From assembly GCA_009724975.1 (NCBI GenBank), contig SRXB01000075.1, forward strand, positions 1 through 8,320: a DNA stretch of 8,320 nt. Reading direction: 5' to 3'. Within the stretch, counting starts at the first letter, position 1, and every line of letters begins with the position of its first letter. The stretch is from a bacterium. GTDB taxonomy: Bacteria; Desulfobacterota; Deferrisomatia; Deferrisomatales; BM512. Shown piece after piece: positions 1 to 5,326 of this stretch. The position numbers and the translations under genes are program-made. A model generated the notes under the pieces. That model saw only the letters and a list, made by a program, of their open reading frames with translations. It was not told the DNA's origin and ran no database searches.

Positions 1-300
1 AAAGAGGCGAGGCGCGACGCCGCAAAGAGGCGCGAGGAGTTCTCAAGGAGGATATCGCCCCTTAAAAGAGAGGTCGAGGGGGCCGAAAAGCGCATCGGGG
101 ATGTGGAGGCCCGCCTCGGTGAGGTGGAGGGGCTTTTGGTCATGCCGGAGGTTTATTCGAATCCCGAAAAGCTCGCCGACCTCTCACGCGAGCGAACCTG
201 CCTTGAAAAAGACCTTCTTGAATTGACCGCCAGGTGGGAGGAGTCGGCGCTGGCGCTCCAGGAGCTGGAGAGGGAGCTTCGGGCGGAGCTTTTGGAGTGA
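1..300 (+). CDS. ABC-F family ATPase, C-terminal part (YheS/Uup-like), 5' truncated by window edge
   Basis: The frame is open from base 1 to the TGA at 298-300, giving the last 99 residues of a longer protein. The visible part starts KEARRDAAKRREEF and is a charged, heptad-like coiled coil rich in Lys, Arg, Glu and Leu. It is interrupted by a short turn (LLVMPEVYSNPEKLADL, about residues 47-63). This pattern of two antiparallel helices around a 'xxxYxxPxKxxxL' turn is the C-terminal extension typical of ABC-F proteins such as YheS and Uup. Family members carry two ATPase domains and no membrane segment, and they bind the ribosomal E site to relieve stalled or mis-set translation. The ATPase domains are outside the window, so the subfamily is uncertain. 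The stop overlaps the start of the next gene, which suggests translational coupling. Confidence 0.82.
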   Translation, partial: KEARRDAAKRREEFSRRISPLKREVEGAEKRIGDVEARLGEVEGLLVMPEVYSNPEKLADLSRERTCLEKDLLELTARWEESALALQELERELRAELLE

Positions 301-1037
301 GGCCGAGGGAGGAGTTCGCAGGGGGGTTTTCCCAAAAGGTTGGCCGGATTCTCCCCCATTCCGTGCGGCAGTCGCTCTGGTGCGAGGCCCTTTCAACCCT
401 TCTCCCCTCGGACGCCGCCTTTTTAATAGATTATTGCGCAAGGCAGGCCCGCGTAAGCGCCGAGGGCAAGGCCGCTTACCTGCCGCTGGTGGATTTTAGG
501 GCGGTTAAGGCGAGGGTCGGCGGCGCGAGGCTCTACTCCATTTTGGAGATGGCGAGGCGCGAGGATTTTTCGGCGTGCCTCCTTCTTCTGGAGGATCACG
601 GTCCCCGCAACGCGCCCGACCGGCTCGGGCCGCCGCCGGACCCCATATGCGAGAATATGTCGCTGGGCCACCGCAAGGCGGCGGCGAGGGGAGTTCGCTC
701 CCCGGTTCTTGAAAGGCTTTTGAAGGACCCCGATCCGAGGGTGGTACGGGAGGCTTTGAGGAATCCGAGGCTCAGGGAGGAGGAGGTGGTGGCGATAGCG
801 TCGCGCAGGCCCTCGCCCGAGGAGCTTTTTCACAACCTCGCGGCGGCTCCCGAGTGGATAAAGAGGGGGGCGGTGCAGAGGGCGGTTGTCTTCAACCCTT
901 ACGCGCCGGTGACGCTGGTTGTTTTTCTTCTGGTCTGCCTCGCCTCCCAGACCCTTGACGAGGCCGCAAACGCAAACGGGCTCCCCGACGCGGTGCGCTG
1001 GGGAGCCCGAGAGATTCTTTCGTGGGAGAGGCTTTAG
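297..1037 (+). CDS. Helical-repeat (HEAT-like) protein of unknown function
   Basis: This encodes 246 residues from GTG at 297, which overlaps the ABC-F stop as GTGA. A GGAG at 285-288 lies 8 nt before it, so I prefer this start over the longer in-frame GTG at 234, which sits deep inside the ABC-F gene. No signal peptide is evident. The N-terminal half (1-120) is not recognised. The C-terminal half (about 135-215) shows short helical repeats: VLERLLKDPDPRVVREALRN, then PRLREEEVVAIASRRP, then a block with EWIKRGAVQRAVVFNPYAPV. Asn-Pro pairs (NPRL, NPYAP) recur at helix ends, as in HEAT-like or leucine-rich-variant repeats. I recall similar small proteins in Geobacter relatives, without a known role. 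Such repeats usually bind proteins. The hydrophobic stretch at 204-217 is more likely a buried repeat helix than a membrane segment. The function remains open. Confidence 0.75.
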   Translation: MRPREEFAGGFSQKVGRILPHSVRQSLWCEALSTLLPSDAAFLIDYCARQARVSAEGKAAYLPLVDFRAVKARVGGARLYSILEMARREDFSACLLLLEDHGPRNAPDRLGPPPDPICENMSLGHRKAAARGVRSPVLERLLKDPDPRVVREALRNPRLREEEVVAIASRRPSPEELFHNLAAAPEWIKRGAVQRAVVFNPYAPVTLVVFLLVCLASQTLDEAANANGLPDAVRWGAREILSWERL

Positions 1038-1303
1038 GCCTGCTTTTCCTCGCTCTTTGATTCGAGTCTGGCGGCGGCCTCGGCCTTCTGGGCCTCTTCT
1101 ATCTTCTTTCTTGCGGCTTCGGCTCTGGCGGCCTTCGCCTCAAGGTCCCCAAGTTCCTCTTCATCGGGGTTGTTCAGCCCCTTTTTGAAGCTGCGGACGC
1201 CTTTGCCGAGTCCTCCCATCAGTTCGGGGATCTTCTTTCCGCCGAAGATGAGCATTACGACAACAAGAATTATCAGCAACTCCGGCATACCAATGCTACC
1301 CAT
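1034..1303 (-). CDS. tatA: Sec-independent (twin-arginine) translocase subunit TatA/TatE
   Basis: This encodes 89 residues starting MGSIGMPELL. A single short membrane helix (about residues 7-20) runs into the conserved Phe-Gly hinge (F20-G21) and an amphipathic helix, GKKIPELMGGLGKGVRSFKKG. A polar, Ala/Glu/Lys-rich tail follows (45-89). This is the hallmark of TatA/E, which oligomerises in the inner membrane to let folded twin-arginine substrates across with TatC. I chose ATG at 1303 because GGAG at 1311-1314 is 7 nt upstream; the GTG at 1306 would leave only 4 nt. The gene is 73 bp after dnaB on the same strand, and no tatB or tatC is visible here. Its stop overlaps the stop of the opposing helical-repeat gene by 4 bp. 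TatA and TatE cannot be told apart from sequence alone; TatB is unlikely given the FGGKK-type hinge and short length. Confidence 0.93.
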   Translation of the reverse strand: MGSIGMPELLIILVVVMLIFGGKKIPELMGGLGKGVRSFKKGLNNPDEEELGDLEAKAARAEAARKKIEEAQKAEAAARLESKSEEKQA

Positions 1304-1333
1304 CACATATCTCCATCGTGTGTTTAAAGTAGG

Positions 1334-1348
1334 TGTTAGCTTCTAACA
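1334..1348. repeat. Short inverted repeat between dnaB and tatA
   Basis: TGTTAG and CTAACA are perfect 6-nt arms around a 3-nt centre (CTT on the + strand). The repeat overlaps the -10 of a weak candidate tatA promoter, so it could be an operator. It is too AT-rich and lacks a T tract, so it is not a good terminator for dnaB. It may be chance. Confidence 0.35.
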
Positions 1349-1368
1349 TAAAACCGGCGACTATTCAA
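1340..1368 (-). promoter_or_regulatory. Weak candidate promoter for tatA
   Basis: On the minus strand, TTGAAT (1368-1363) and TAGAAG (1345-1340) are separated by 17 nt. Each matches the sigma-70 consensus at four of six positions. It is correctly placed, ending 36 bp before the tatA start and lying in the short gap after dnaB. The match is poor, so tatA could equally be read through from dnaB. Confidence 0.22.
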
Positions 1369-1376
1369 CGAATCAA

Positions 1377-2768
1377 TCAGTAGTCGCGGTGTTTCTCAAG
1401 GTTCTGGAACTTGGTGAAGTTTCCGTCGAAGCCAAGCTCAACGTCGCCGGTTGGGCCGTGGCGCTGCTTGCCGATTATTATCTCAGCCTTGCCCTTTATG
1501 CTGTCGGGTATGTCGCCCACGCCCCCCTTTTTGTTGAGTTCCTGCCTGGCGTAAACCTCTTCGCGGTAGACGAAGAGGACTACGTCGGCGTCCTGCTCTA
1601 TAGCGCCCGATTCGCGAAGGTCGGAGATCAGGGGGCGCTTGTTGGGGCGCTGTTCGACGCTTCGGTTGAGCTGGGAGAGGGCTACGACGGGGATGTTGAG
1701 CTCTTTTGCGAGGGCTTTCAGCGAGCGGGATATTTCGCTTATCTCCTGCTCGCGCATGTCGTGCTTGCCTTTGGCGCGCATGAGCTGGAGGTAATCGACG
1801 ATGAGGAGCTTTATCTTGTGCTCCTTGAAGAGCCTTCTGGCCTTGGCGCGAAGCTCAAGGGTGGAGATGGCGGGGGTGTCGTCGATGAATATGGGCGCTT
1901 CGGCCAGAACTCCGGCGGCGCGAGAGAGTTTGCCCCAGTCTTCCTGCTGTATCATGCCGCGCCTTAAGTTTTGCGAGTTTATGCGGGCCTCGGCTGAGAG
2001 TAGGCGCATGACGAGCTGTTCCTTGCTCATTTCCAGGCTGAAGAAGGCGACGGGTATGTTTTCCTTGGTGGCGGCGTATTGGGCGATGTTGAGGACGAAG
2101 GAGGTTTTTCCCATGCCGGGTCGGCCCGCGACGATGATCAGGTCGGAGGGCTGGAGTCCGGCGAGCATGTCGTCGAAGTCGTAAAACCCCGTCGGCACGC
2201 CGGTTATCATCTCTTTTCTGCCGTGCAGCTCCTCAAGTTTCTTCAAAGAGCCCTTTACCAGCTCCTTCATCGTGGCGAAGGAGGCCCCGATCTCGCGGGA
2301 GGCTACGTCGAGTATCGCCTGCTCGGCGCGGTCCAGGTATTCCTCGACCTCGTTGCCCGAGGTGTAGCCCTCGTCGGCGATTTTGAGGGAGGCGGTGATG
2401 AGGTTTCGAAGAATAGAGAGTTTGCGGACGATTTTGGCGTGGTGTACCGCGTGCTCGACCGAGGGGACCTGCGCGGTGAGTTCGGCGATGAAGGTCGGGC
2501 CGCCGACGCGGTCGAGGTTGCCGGAGGCGCGCAGGGAGTCTATCAGGGTGATGGTGTCAATGGGGTTGCCGCGCCCGCCAAGCGCTTCCATCGTCTCGAA
2601 GAGAAGCTGGTTGCCGCTGCGGTAGAAATCCTCTTTTTTTATGAGGTCGGCGACGTGGGAGAGTACTTCGTTGTTGAGGAGGATGGCCCCAAGAACTGAG
2701 CTTTCGGCTTCGAGATTGTGGGGCGGAACACGGTAAAAGGAGGTGTCCGCTTTCCTTGGCTCGTTCAT
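1377..2768 (-). CDS. dnaB: Replicative DNA helicase DnaB
   Basis: This encodes 463 residues, a normal length for the family, with no intein. The N-terminal domain (about 14-115, from VPPHNLEAESSVLGAIL) is the primase-interacting/hexamer collar domain. The linker region is about 116-185. The RecA-like motor starts near 190 and carries Walker A GRPGMGKT (215-222, Lys221), the catalytic SLEM glutamate (Glu246), Walker B LLIVDYLQLM (Asp325), the SQLNRSVEQR motif (365-374), and KQRHGPTG (434-441) with the probable arginine finger Arg436. DnaB is the 5'-3' hexameric helicase that unwinds the replication fork and recruits DnaG. It lies downstream of rplI, as in many bacteria, but an intrinsic terminator sits 17 bp before its start. 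The Shine-Dalgarno is weak (GCGGA region), so expression depends on read-through or an unseen promoter. Identity is certain. Confidence 0.98.
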   Translation of the reverse strand: MNEPRKADTSFYRVPPHNLEAESSVLGAILLNNEVLSHVADLIKKEDFYRSGNQLLFETMEALGGRGNPIDTITLIDSLRASGNLDRVGGPTFIAELTAQVPSVEHAVHHAKIVRKLSILRNLITASLKIADEGYTSGNEVEEYLDRAEQAILDVASREIGASFATMKELVKGSLKKLEELHGRKEMITGVPTGFYDFDDMLAGLQPSDLIIVAGRPGMGKTSFVLNIAQYAATKENIPVAFFSLEMSKEQLVMRLLSAEARINSQNLRRGMIQQEDWGKLSRAAGVLAEAPIFIDDTPAISTLELRAKARRLFKEHKIKLLIVDYLQLMRAKGKHDMREQEISEISRSLKALAKELNIPVVALSQLNRSVEQRPNKRPLISDLRESGAIEQDADVVLFVYREEVYARQELNKKGGVGDIPDSIKGKAEIIIGKQRHGPTGDVELGFDGNFTKFQNLEKHRDY

Positions 2769-2785
2769 GGCGGTCCGCTGGAAGG

Positions 2786-2813
2786 AAAAAGGGGCGGGGG
2801 TAATCCCCGCCCC
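2786..2813 (-). terminator. Rho-independent terminator after rplI
   Basis: Arms 2791-2799 (GGGGCGGGG) and 2805-2813 (CCCCGCCCC) form a perfect 9-bp G/C stem with a 5-nt loop (ATTAC on the minus strand). Read on the minus strand, the stem is followed at once by five T residues (2790-2786). It starts 9 nt past the rplI stop. It fits an intrinsic terminator of the upstream ribosomal cluster. It may act as a partial terminator that lowers dnaB expression relative to ribosomal proteins. Confidence 0.88.
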
Positions 2814-2822
2814 GAGAGCATA

Positions 2823-3272
2823 CTATTTCTCTTCTTCGACTACTACCTTGATCTTGGCCTTGACGCCGCCGTGGAGCTTTATAGCGACGTCGAACTCGCC
2901 CACGTGCTTGATGGCGACTTCGGCGGAGACCTGCTTTCTCGTGACCTGGGCGAATCCCTTTTCGTGGATCGCCTTTTCGATTTCGGCGGGGGTGACGGAG
3001 CCGAAGATGTGGTTGCCGTCGGCGGTCTTGCGGGCGAAGGTGAGGGTGAGCCCCTCAAGTTCCCTTGCAAGTTCCTCGGCGCGGTCCATTTCGCGCTTGC
3101 GCTTGGCTTCGAGGGTCTTTTTCTGGTGGGTGATGGCGTTCACCTTCTTGGGGTCGGCGAAGTAGGCCAGCCCCTGGGGTATCAGGTAGTTTCTTCCGTA
3201 GCCGTCTCTTACCGTGACGATGTCGCCGACGGTGCCGAGGTTGGCGACGCTTTCCTTAAGGATGACTTTCAT
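2823..3272 (-). CDS. rplI: 50S ribosomal protein bL9
   Basis: This encodes 149 residues, the usual length for bL9. The N-terminal 23S rRNA-binding domain begins MKVILKESVANLGTVGDIV and contains the signature GYGRNYLIPQGLA (24-36). A long charged connecting helix follows (about 42-75, KTLEAKRKREMDRAEELAREL). The C-terminal domain carries HIFGSVTPAEIEKAI (about 87-101) and ends in an acidic/basic tail, KVVVEEEK. bL9 bridges neighbouring ribosomes near the L1 stalk base and helps reading-frame maintenance. ATG at 3272 has a strong AAGGAG/GAGG Shine-Dalgarno just upstream. The gene lies 36 bp after the DUF2232 gene on the same strand and is followed by a terminator. Confidence 0.98.
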   Translation of the reverse strand: MKVILKESVANLGTVGDIVTVRDGYGRNYLIPQGLAYFADPKKVNAITHQKKTLEAKRKREMDRAEELARELEGLTLTFARKTADGNHIFGSVTPAEIEKAIHEKGFAQVTRKQVSAEVAIKHVGEFDVAIKLHGGVKAKIKVVVEEEK

Positions 3273-3308
3273 CGGTTCCTCTCCTTTTGGTGAGAACTCG
3301 TTTAAATT

Positions 3309-4247
3309 TTAATCCGTCGTCTTCGCCGGAGGGGCGTTTATCTTGGAGCCGAAGTCGAACCAAAGGTCGAAGGCCCCGAACGCCGCCACTAAAAGTGGCG
3401 TTACCGGCGTGTTTATGATGATTATCGCCCATGTGGGCCACCTTATCAGGCGCGGCGTGTTTCGCGCGGTGAAAAAGTGGTCTATTATGGCGATTCCCTG
3501 GAAAAAGTAGGCCGTCGCCGTCGCGATGAGAAGGTTTATGCCGACCAGCCGAAGCCAGTCTTTCCCAACCGCCGTCAGCGCCCCCGCCGCTATGAATAGC
3601 CATACCATGTTTGCGGGCAGCCTCTTTTGGTTCCAGTTTTCAAGTACCGCGCCGTTCTTTCTCAGGATGCTCCTGAGGAAGACGGCGTTCGCCCAGCCCG
3701 TCATTATCGCCACCGAGGCGAAGATGCCGAAAAAGGAGTTCGACGCGAAGGTGAGGGCGGCTTTTAGCGCCTCTATCTCTTCGGGCGGCACCTGTTCCGG
3801 CGAGGCCGAGAGGATTTGCGGGAGTTTTTCCTCCCACTGTTTGGCCACCGAGGCTATGAACTCCGGCAGGGTCATCCCTTCGGAGGTTGCCAGCGCGCCC
3901 AGAAGGGCGAGGGTGGCGAGGCAGGAGATGGCGGCGTAAAGGCCGATTATTCCCGCCGGGTCTTTGTTTTCCTTTATCCCTATTCCCAGCGCCACCCCGC
4001 CGAGCCCGAACTGCGCCAGATAGGAGGCGGAGTCGGGAGGGGAGATAAGCGCCACCAGGACCGCCGATACCGCCGAGGCTGTCGCCGCGAGGGCCGCGCC
4101 CGACCTCCATGCGAGGAGGGCAATCGGCAGGGGGCAGAAGAACGCGGCCGCGAAACCCGCCGGAAGAGCCAGCGAGAGGCCGTAGAGGCCGCCCGAAAGG
4201 GCCGCCGCCGCCGCGCAGTTTTTAAGTGCGTCCCGACGCGAGGTCAA
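3309..4247 (-). CDS. DUF2232 (YybS-like) multi-pass membrane protein
   Basis: This encodes 312 residues with about eight hydrophobic segments (roughly 15-40, 41-68, 74-90, 99-120, 165-195, 212-228, 234-255, 272-296). A soluble amphipathic stretch (125-160) lies between the two halves. Two regions look like the DUF2232 family: NAVFLRSILRKNGA (187-200) leading to NQKRLP, and the C-terminal GAFDLWFDFG (291-300) after YFFQGIAIIDHF (247-258). Position between rpsR and rplI is characteristic of this family in deltaproteobacteria, and the Bacillus homologue yybS also lies close to rplI. Its function is not established; a membrane channel or transport role is only a guess. The start is TTG at 4247, overlapping the rpsR TGA as TTGA, with no independent Shine-Dalgarno of note, so translation is probably coupled to rpsR. 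No in-frame ATG or GTG lies near the N-terminus. Confidence 0.88.
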   Translation of the reverse strand: MTSRRDALKNCAAAAALSGGLYGLSLALPAGFAAAFFCPLPIALLAWRSGAALAATASAVSAVLVALISPPDSASYLAQFGLGGVALGIGIKENKDPAGIIGLYAAISCLATLALLGALATSEGMTLPEFIASVAKQWEEKLPQILSASPEQVPPEEIEALKAALTFASNSFFGIFASVAIMTGWANAVFLRSILRKNGAVLENWNQKRLPANMVWLFIAAGALTAVGKDWLRLVGINLLIATATAYFFQGIAIIDHFFTARNTPRLIRWPTWAIIIINTPVTPLLVAAFGAFDLWFDFGSKINAPPAKTTD

Positions 4248-4477
4248 CCTGCGAGGTTGCTCGTGTAGGGGAGGAGCGCCACGTTGCGCGCGCGCTTGAT
4301 TTCAAGGGCTACGGCGCGCTGGTGGTAAGAGCAGGTTCCGCTGATGCGGCAGGGTACGATCTTGCCGCGGTCGGTGATGAACTGGTTCAGCAAAAGGGGC
4401 TCTTTATAGGTGAGGGGCATGTCGGGGTGCGCGCAAAAGCGGCAAACCTTACGGCGACGTCCGCGTTTGAAAGCCAT
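4244..4477 (-). CDS. rpsR: 30S ribosomal protein bS18, cysteine-rich (zinc-type) form
   Basis: This encodes 77 residues with the full bS18 core: RRRKVCRFCAH, LLNQFITDRGKIVP, GTCSYHQRAVALEIKRARNVALLPYT. bS18 pairs with bS6 and binds 16S rRNA on the 30S platform. Cysteines at 12, 15, 43 and 49, with His52 nearby, make a CxxC...C...C set. This fits the metal-binding 'C+' version of the protein; many homologues have Arg at the Cys43 position. The start ATG at 4477 follows AAGGAG by about 9 nt. It lies 44 bp after rpsF, and its stop overlaps the start of the DUF2232 gene by 4 bp. Confidence 0.98.
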   Translation of the reverse strand: MAFKRGRRRKVCRFCAHPDMPLTYKEPLLLNQFITDRGKIVPCRISGTCSYHQRAVALEIKRARNVALLPYTSNLAG

Positions 4478-4521
4478 GTTTTGTATCTCCTTTGAATTTT
4501 CTGTGAATTTTTGGGGGCCGC

Positions 4522-4965
4522 TTAGGCGTCTTCTTCGGAGAACTCTTCGCCCTCGCCCTCTTCACCTTCCTCGTCCTCGTCCTTTTCAAGGGCGCGGATG
4601 GGGGCTTTGGTGGGCACGGGGGCGCTGATGTGCTCCTCGATCTCGGGAAGGGCGGCGGAATCCACGCCTTCGGCGAGCTTGACGACCTGGTACTTCACGA
4701 TTTCGTCGATGAGGTTGAGCTGGTGTTCCAGGTTTGTGGCCACCTTGCTTTCACCGGCGAATTCGAGAAGGACGTAGTAGGCCCTCTTCTGGCGCTTGAT
4801 TTCGTAAGCCATGTCGCGAAAGCCCCAGCGCACGGTCTTGAGCATGCGGCCTCCGGCATCGGTCACGAAACCTCTGCTTTTGTTGATGAGATTCTCGATC
4901 CCGTCGTTGCCTATGGTGGCGTTGATCAGGATGAGAACTTCGTACTTCCTCCAGGGTGTTGCCAT
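4522..4965 (-). CDS. rpsF: 30S ribosomal protein bS6 with acidic C-terminal tail
   Basis: This encodes 147 residues. The ferredoxin-like bS6 core spans about 7-100: RKYEVLILINATIG, the TVRWGFRDMAYEIKRQKRAYYVLLEF segment (the RxLAYxIxKxxxxxY-type signature), then HQLNLIDEIVKYQVVKL. bS6 forms a heterodimer with bS18 on the 30S platform. After the core comes a low-complexity extension (about 100-147) ending in a run of Glu, Asp and Gly (from EKDEDEEGEEGEGEE). Acidic tails are known in bS6; in E. coli RimK adds glutamates there. The ATG at 4965 is preceded by AGGAG 10 nt upstream. As first gene of the cluster it faces the 414-bp divergent region that should carry the main promoter. Confidence 0.98.
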   Translation of the reverse strand: MATPWRKYEVLILINATIGNDGIENLINKSRGFVTDAGGRMLKTVRWGFRDMAYEIKRQKRAYYVLLEFAGESKVATNLEHQLNLIDEIVKYQVVKLAEGVDSAALPEIEEHISAPVPTKAPIRALEKDEDEEGEEGEGEEFSEEDA

Positions 4966-4995
4966 TTCTTGCTAGCTCCTTTCGAGTCTATATCA

Positions 4996-5012
4996 CCCGA
5001 TACAGTGTCGGG
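4996..5012. repeat. 17-bp inverted repeat in the rpsF leader
   Basis: CCCGA and TCGGG arms flank TACAGTG. The whole 17-mer matches its own reverse complement at all but the centre and one symmetric pair. It lies 15 nt upstream of the rpsF Shine-Dalgarno. It could be a DNA operator, or an RNA hairpin with a 5-bp stem close to the ribosome-binding site. Confidence 0.45.
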
Positions 5013-5050
5013 CGCAAGGAGGATTAAGGGCGCAAAAAGCTACGCAGGCC

Positions 5051-5068
5051 GTGGCTTTTATTCGCCAC
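5051..5068 (-). other. Hairpin in the putative rpsF leader RNA
   Basis: GTGGC (5051-5055) and GCCAC (5064-5068) form a perfect 5-bp stem with an 8-nt loop. Just upstream in the minus-strand RNA, CCGC (5080-5077) can pair with GCGG (5071-5068), overlapping the first stem by one base. The two stems therefore compete at their edge. This may be part of an autogenous leader, but I cannot match it to a known leader model by eye. Confidence 0.3.
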
Positions 5069-5072
5069 CGCT

Positions 5073-5201
5073 TTGCGCGGGCTCGTGGTGCGCCCGGTTA
5101 CGGAAACGCCCTTATACAGAAATAAGCCGGCCAATGCAAGGGTCTTTAGGTTTTTCGCCTTTGCGCGGGCTGGTTATTTGGCGCAGGTGGGTTGCGCGGG
5201 C
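5073..5201 (+). repeat. Three copies of a GC-rich 10-mer (TTGCGCGGGC)
   Basis: Exact copies lie at 5073-5082, 5161-5170 and 5192-5201. The first two extend to a 13-nt match, CTTTGCGCGGGCT (5071-5083 and 5159-5171), and both are preceded within a few bases by TTCGCC. The surrounding stretch is G-rich with alternating GCG triplets. It may be a decayed tandem or interspersed repeat, or protein-binding sites. Base composition makes some chance recurrence likely. Confidence 0.5.
5111..5139 (-). promoter_or_regulatory. Candidate sigma-70 promoter for the rpsF cluster
   Basis: On the minus strand, TTGCAT (5139-5134) and TATAAG (5116-5111) are separated by exactly 17 nt. The -10 matches five of six consensus positions, and the -35 only the TTG core. 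Transcription would begin near 5104 and give a leader of roughly 140 nt before rpsF, long enough for the autoregulatory structure known from other bacteria. It is the best match I saw in this gap. Confidence 0.42.
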
Positions 5202-5280
5202 GCGGGCGGGCCGGATGCCTTGCGCCGCCGACGGGGAAGGTGTTTTAAAATTTTTTTCGTCGCGCCGCAGTAAAATCCTT

Positions 5281-5307
5281 TTGTCTTTTGGCCCAACCCT
5301 TTATCAT
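5281..5307 (+). promoter_or_regulatory. Weak candidate promoter for mprF
   Basis: TTGTCT (5281-5286) and TATCAT (5302-5307) could serve as -35 and -10, but the spacer is only 15 nt. GATAAT at 5322-5327 is an alternative -10 without a good -35. Either choice places the core promoter in or beside the AT-rich palindrome. Confidence 0.25.
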
Positions 5308-5326
5308 TAAAAAGTTTTACTGATAA
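5301..5326. repeat. 26-bp AT-rich imperfect palindrome before mprF (possible operator)
   Basis: The left arm TTATCATTAAAA (5301-5312) and right arm TTTTACTGATAA (5315-5326) match at 11 of 12 positions around a 2-nt centre. A second, perfect 11-bp palindrome, CTGATAATCAG (5320-5330), overlaps its right end. The element ends 53 bp before the mprF start and covers the likely promoter, as expected for a dimeric regulator site. It has no G/C stem and no T tract, so it is not an intrinsic terminator. The regulator is unknown. Confidence 0.55.

Noticed and set aside
234..296. Upstream GTG start at 234 for the helical-repeat protein
   Set aside because: It would overlap the ABC-F coding region by 67 bp. 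The GTG at 297 has a well-spaced GGAG and a compact GTGA coupling with the ABC-F stop.
1389..3293. Long open frames on the + strand opposite dnaB and rplI (1389-1967, 2079-2699, 2718-3293)
   Set aside because: They mirror the codon bias of the certain dnaB and rplI genes on the other strand, have no recognisable domains and no convincing ribosome-binding sites. They are GC-driven shadows.
3640..4268. Open frames overlapping the DUF2232 gene on both strands
   Set aside because: They are Arg/Gly/Pro-rich shadow translations without family features, while the DUF2232 frame has clear membrane segments and family motifs.
5178..5196. Sigma-54-like promoter (TTGGCGC ... TTGCG)
   Set aside because: The GG and GC elements are 12 nt apart instead of the required 10, so the spacing does not fit a -24/-12 promoter.
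5073..5310. Small open frames in the rpsF-mprF gap
   Set aside because: The translations are Arg, Gly and Ala rich with no hydrophobic or domain pattern, and they sit on the GC-rich repeat area. They are better explained as chance open frames.
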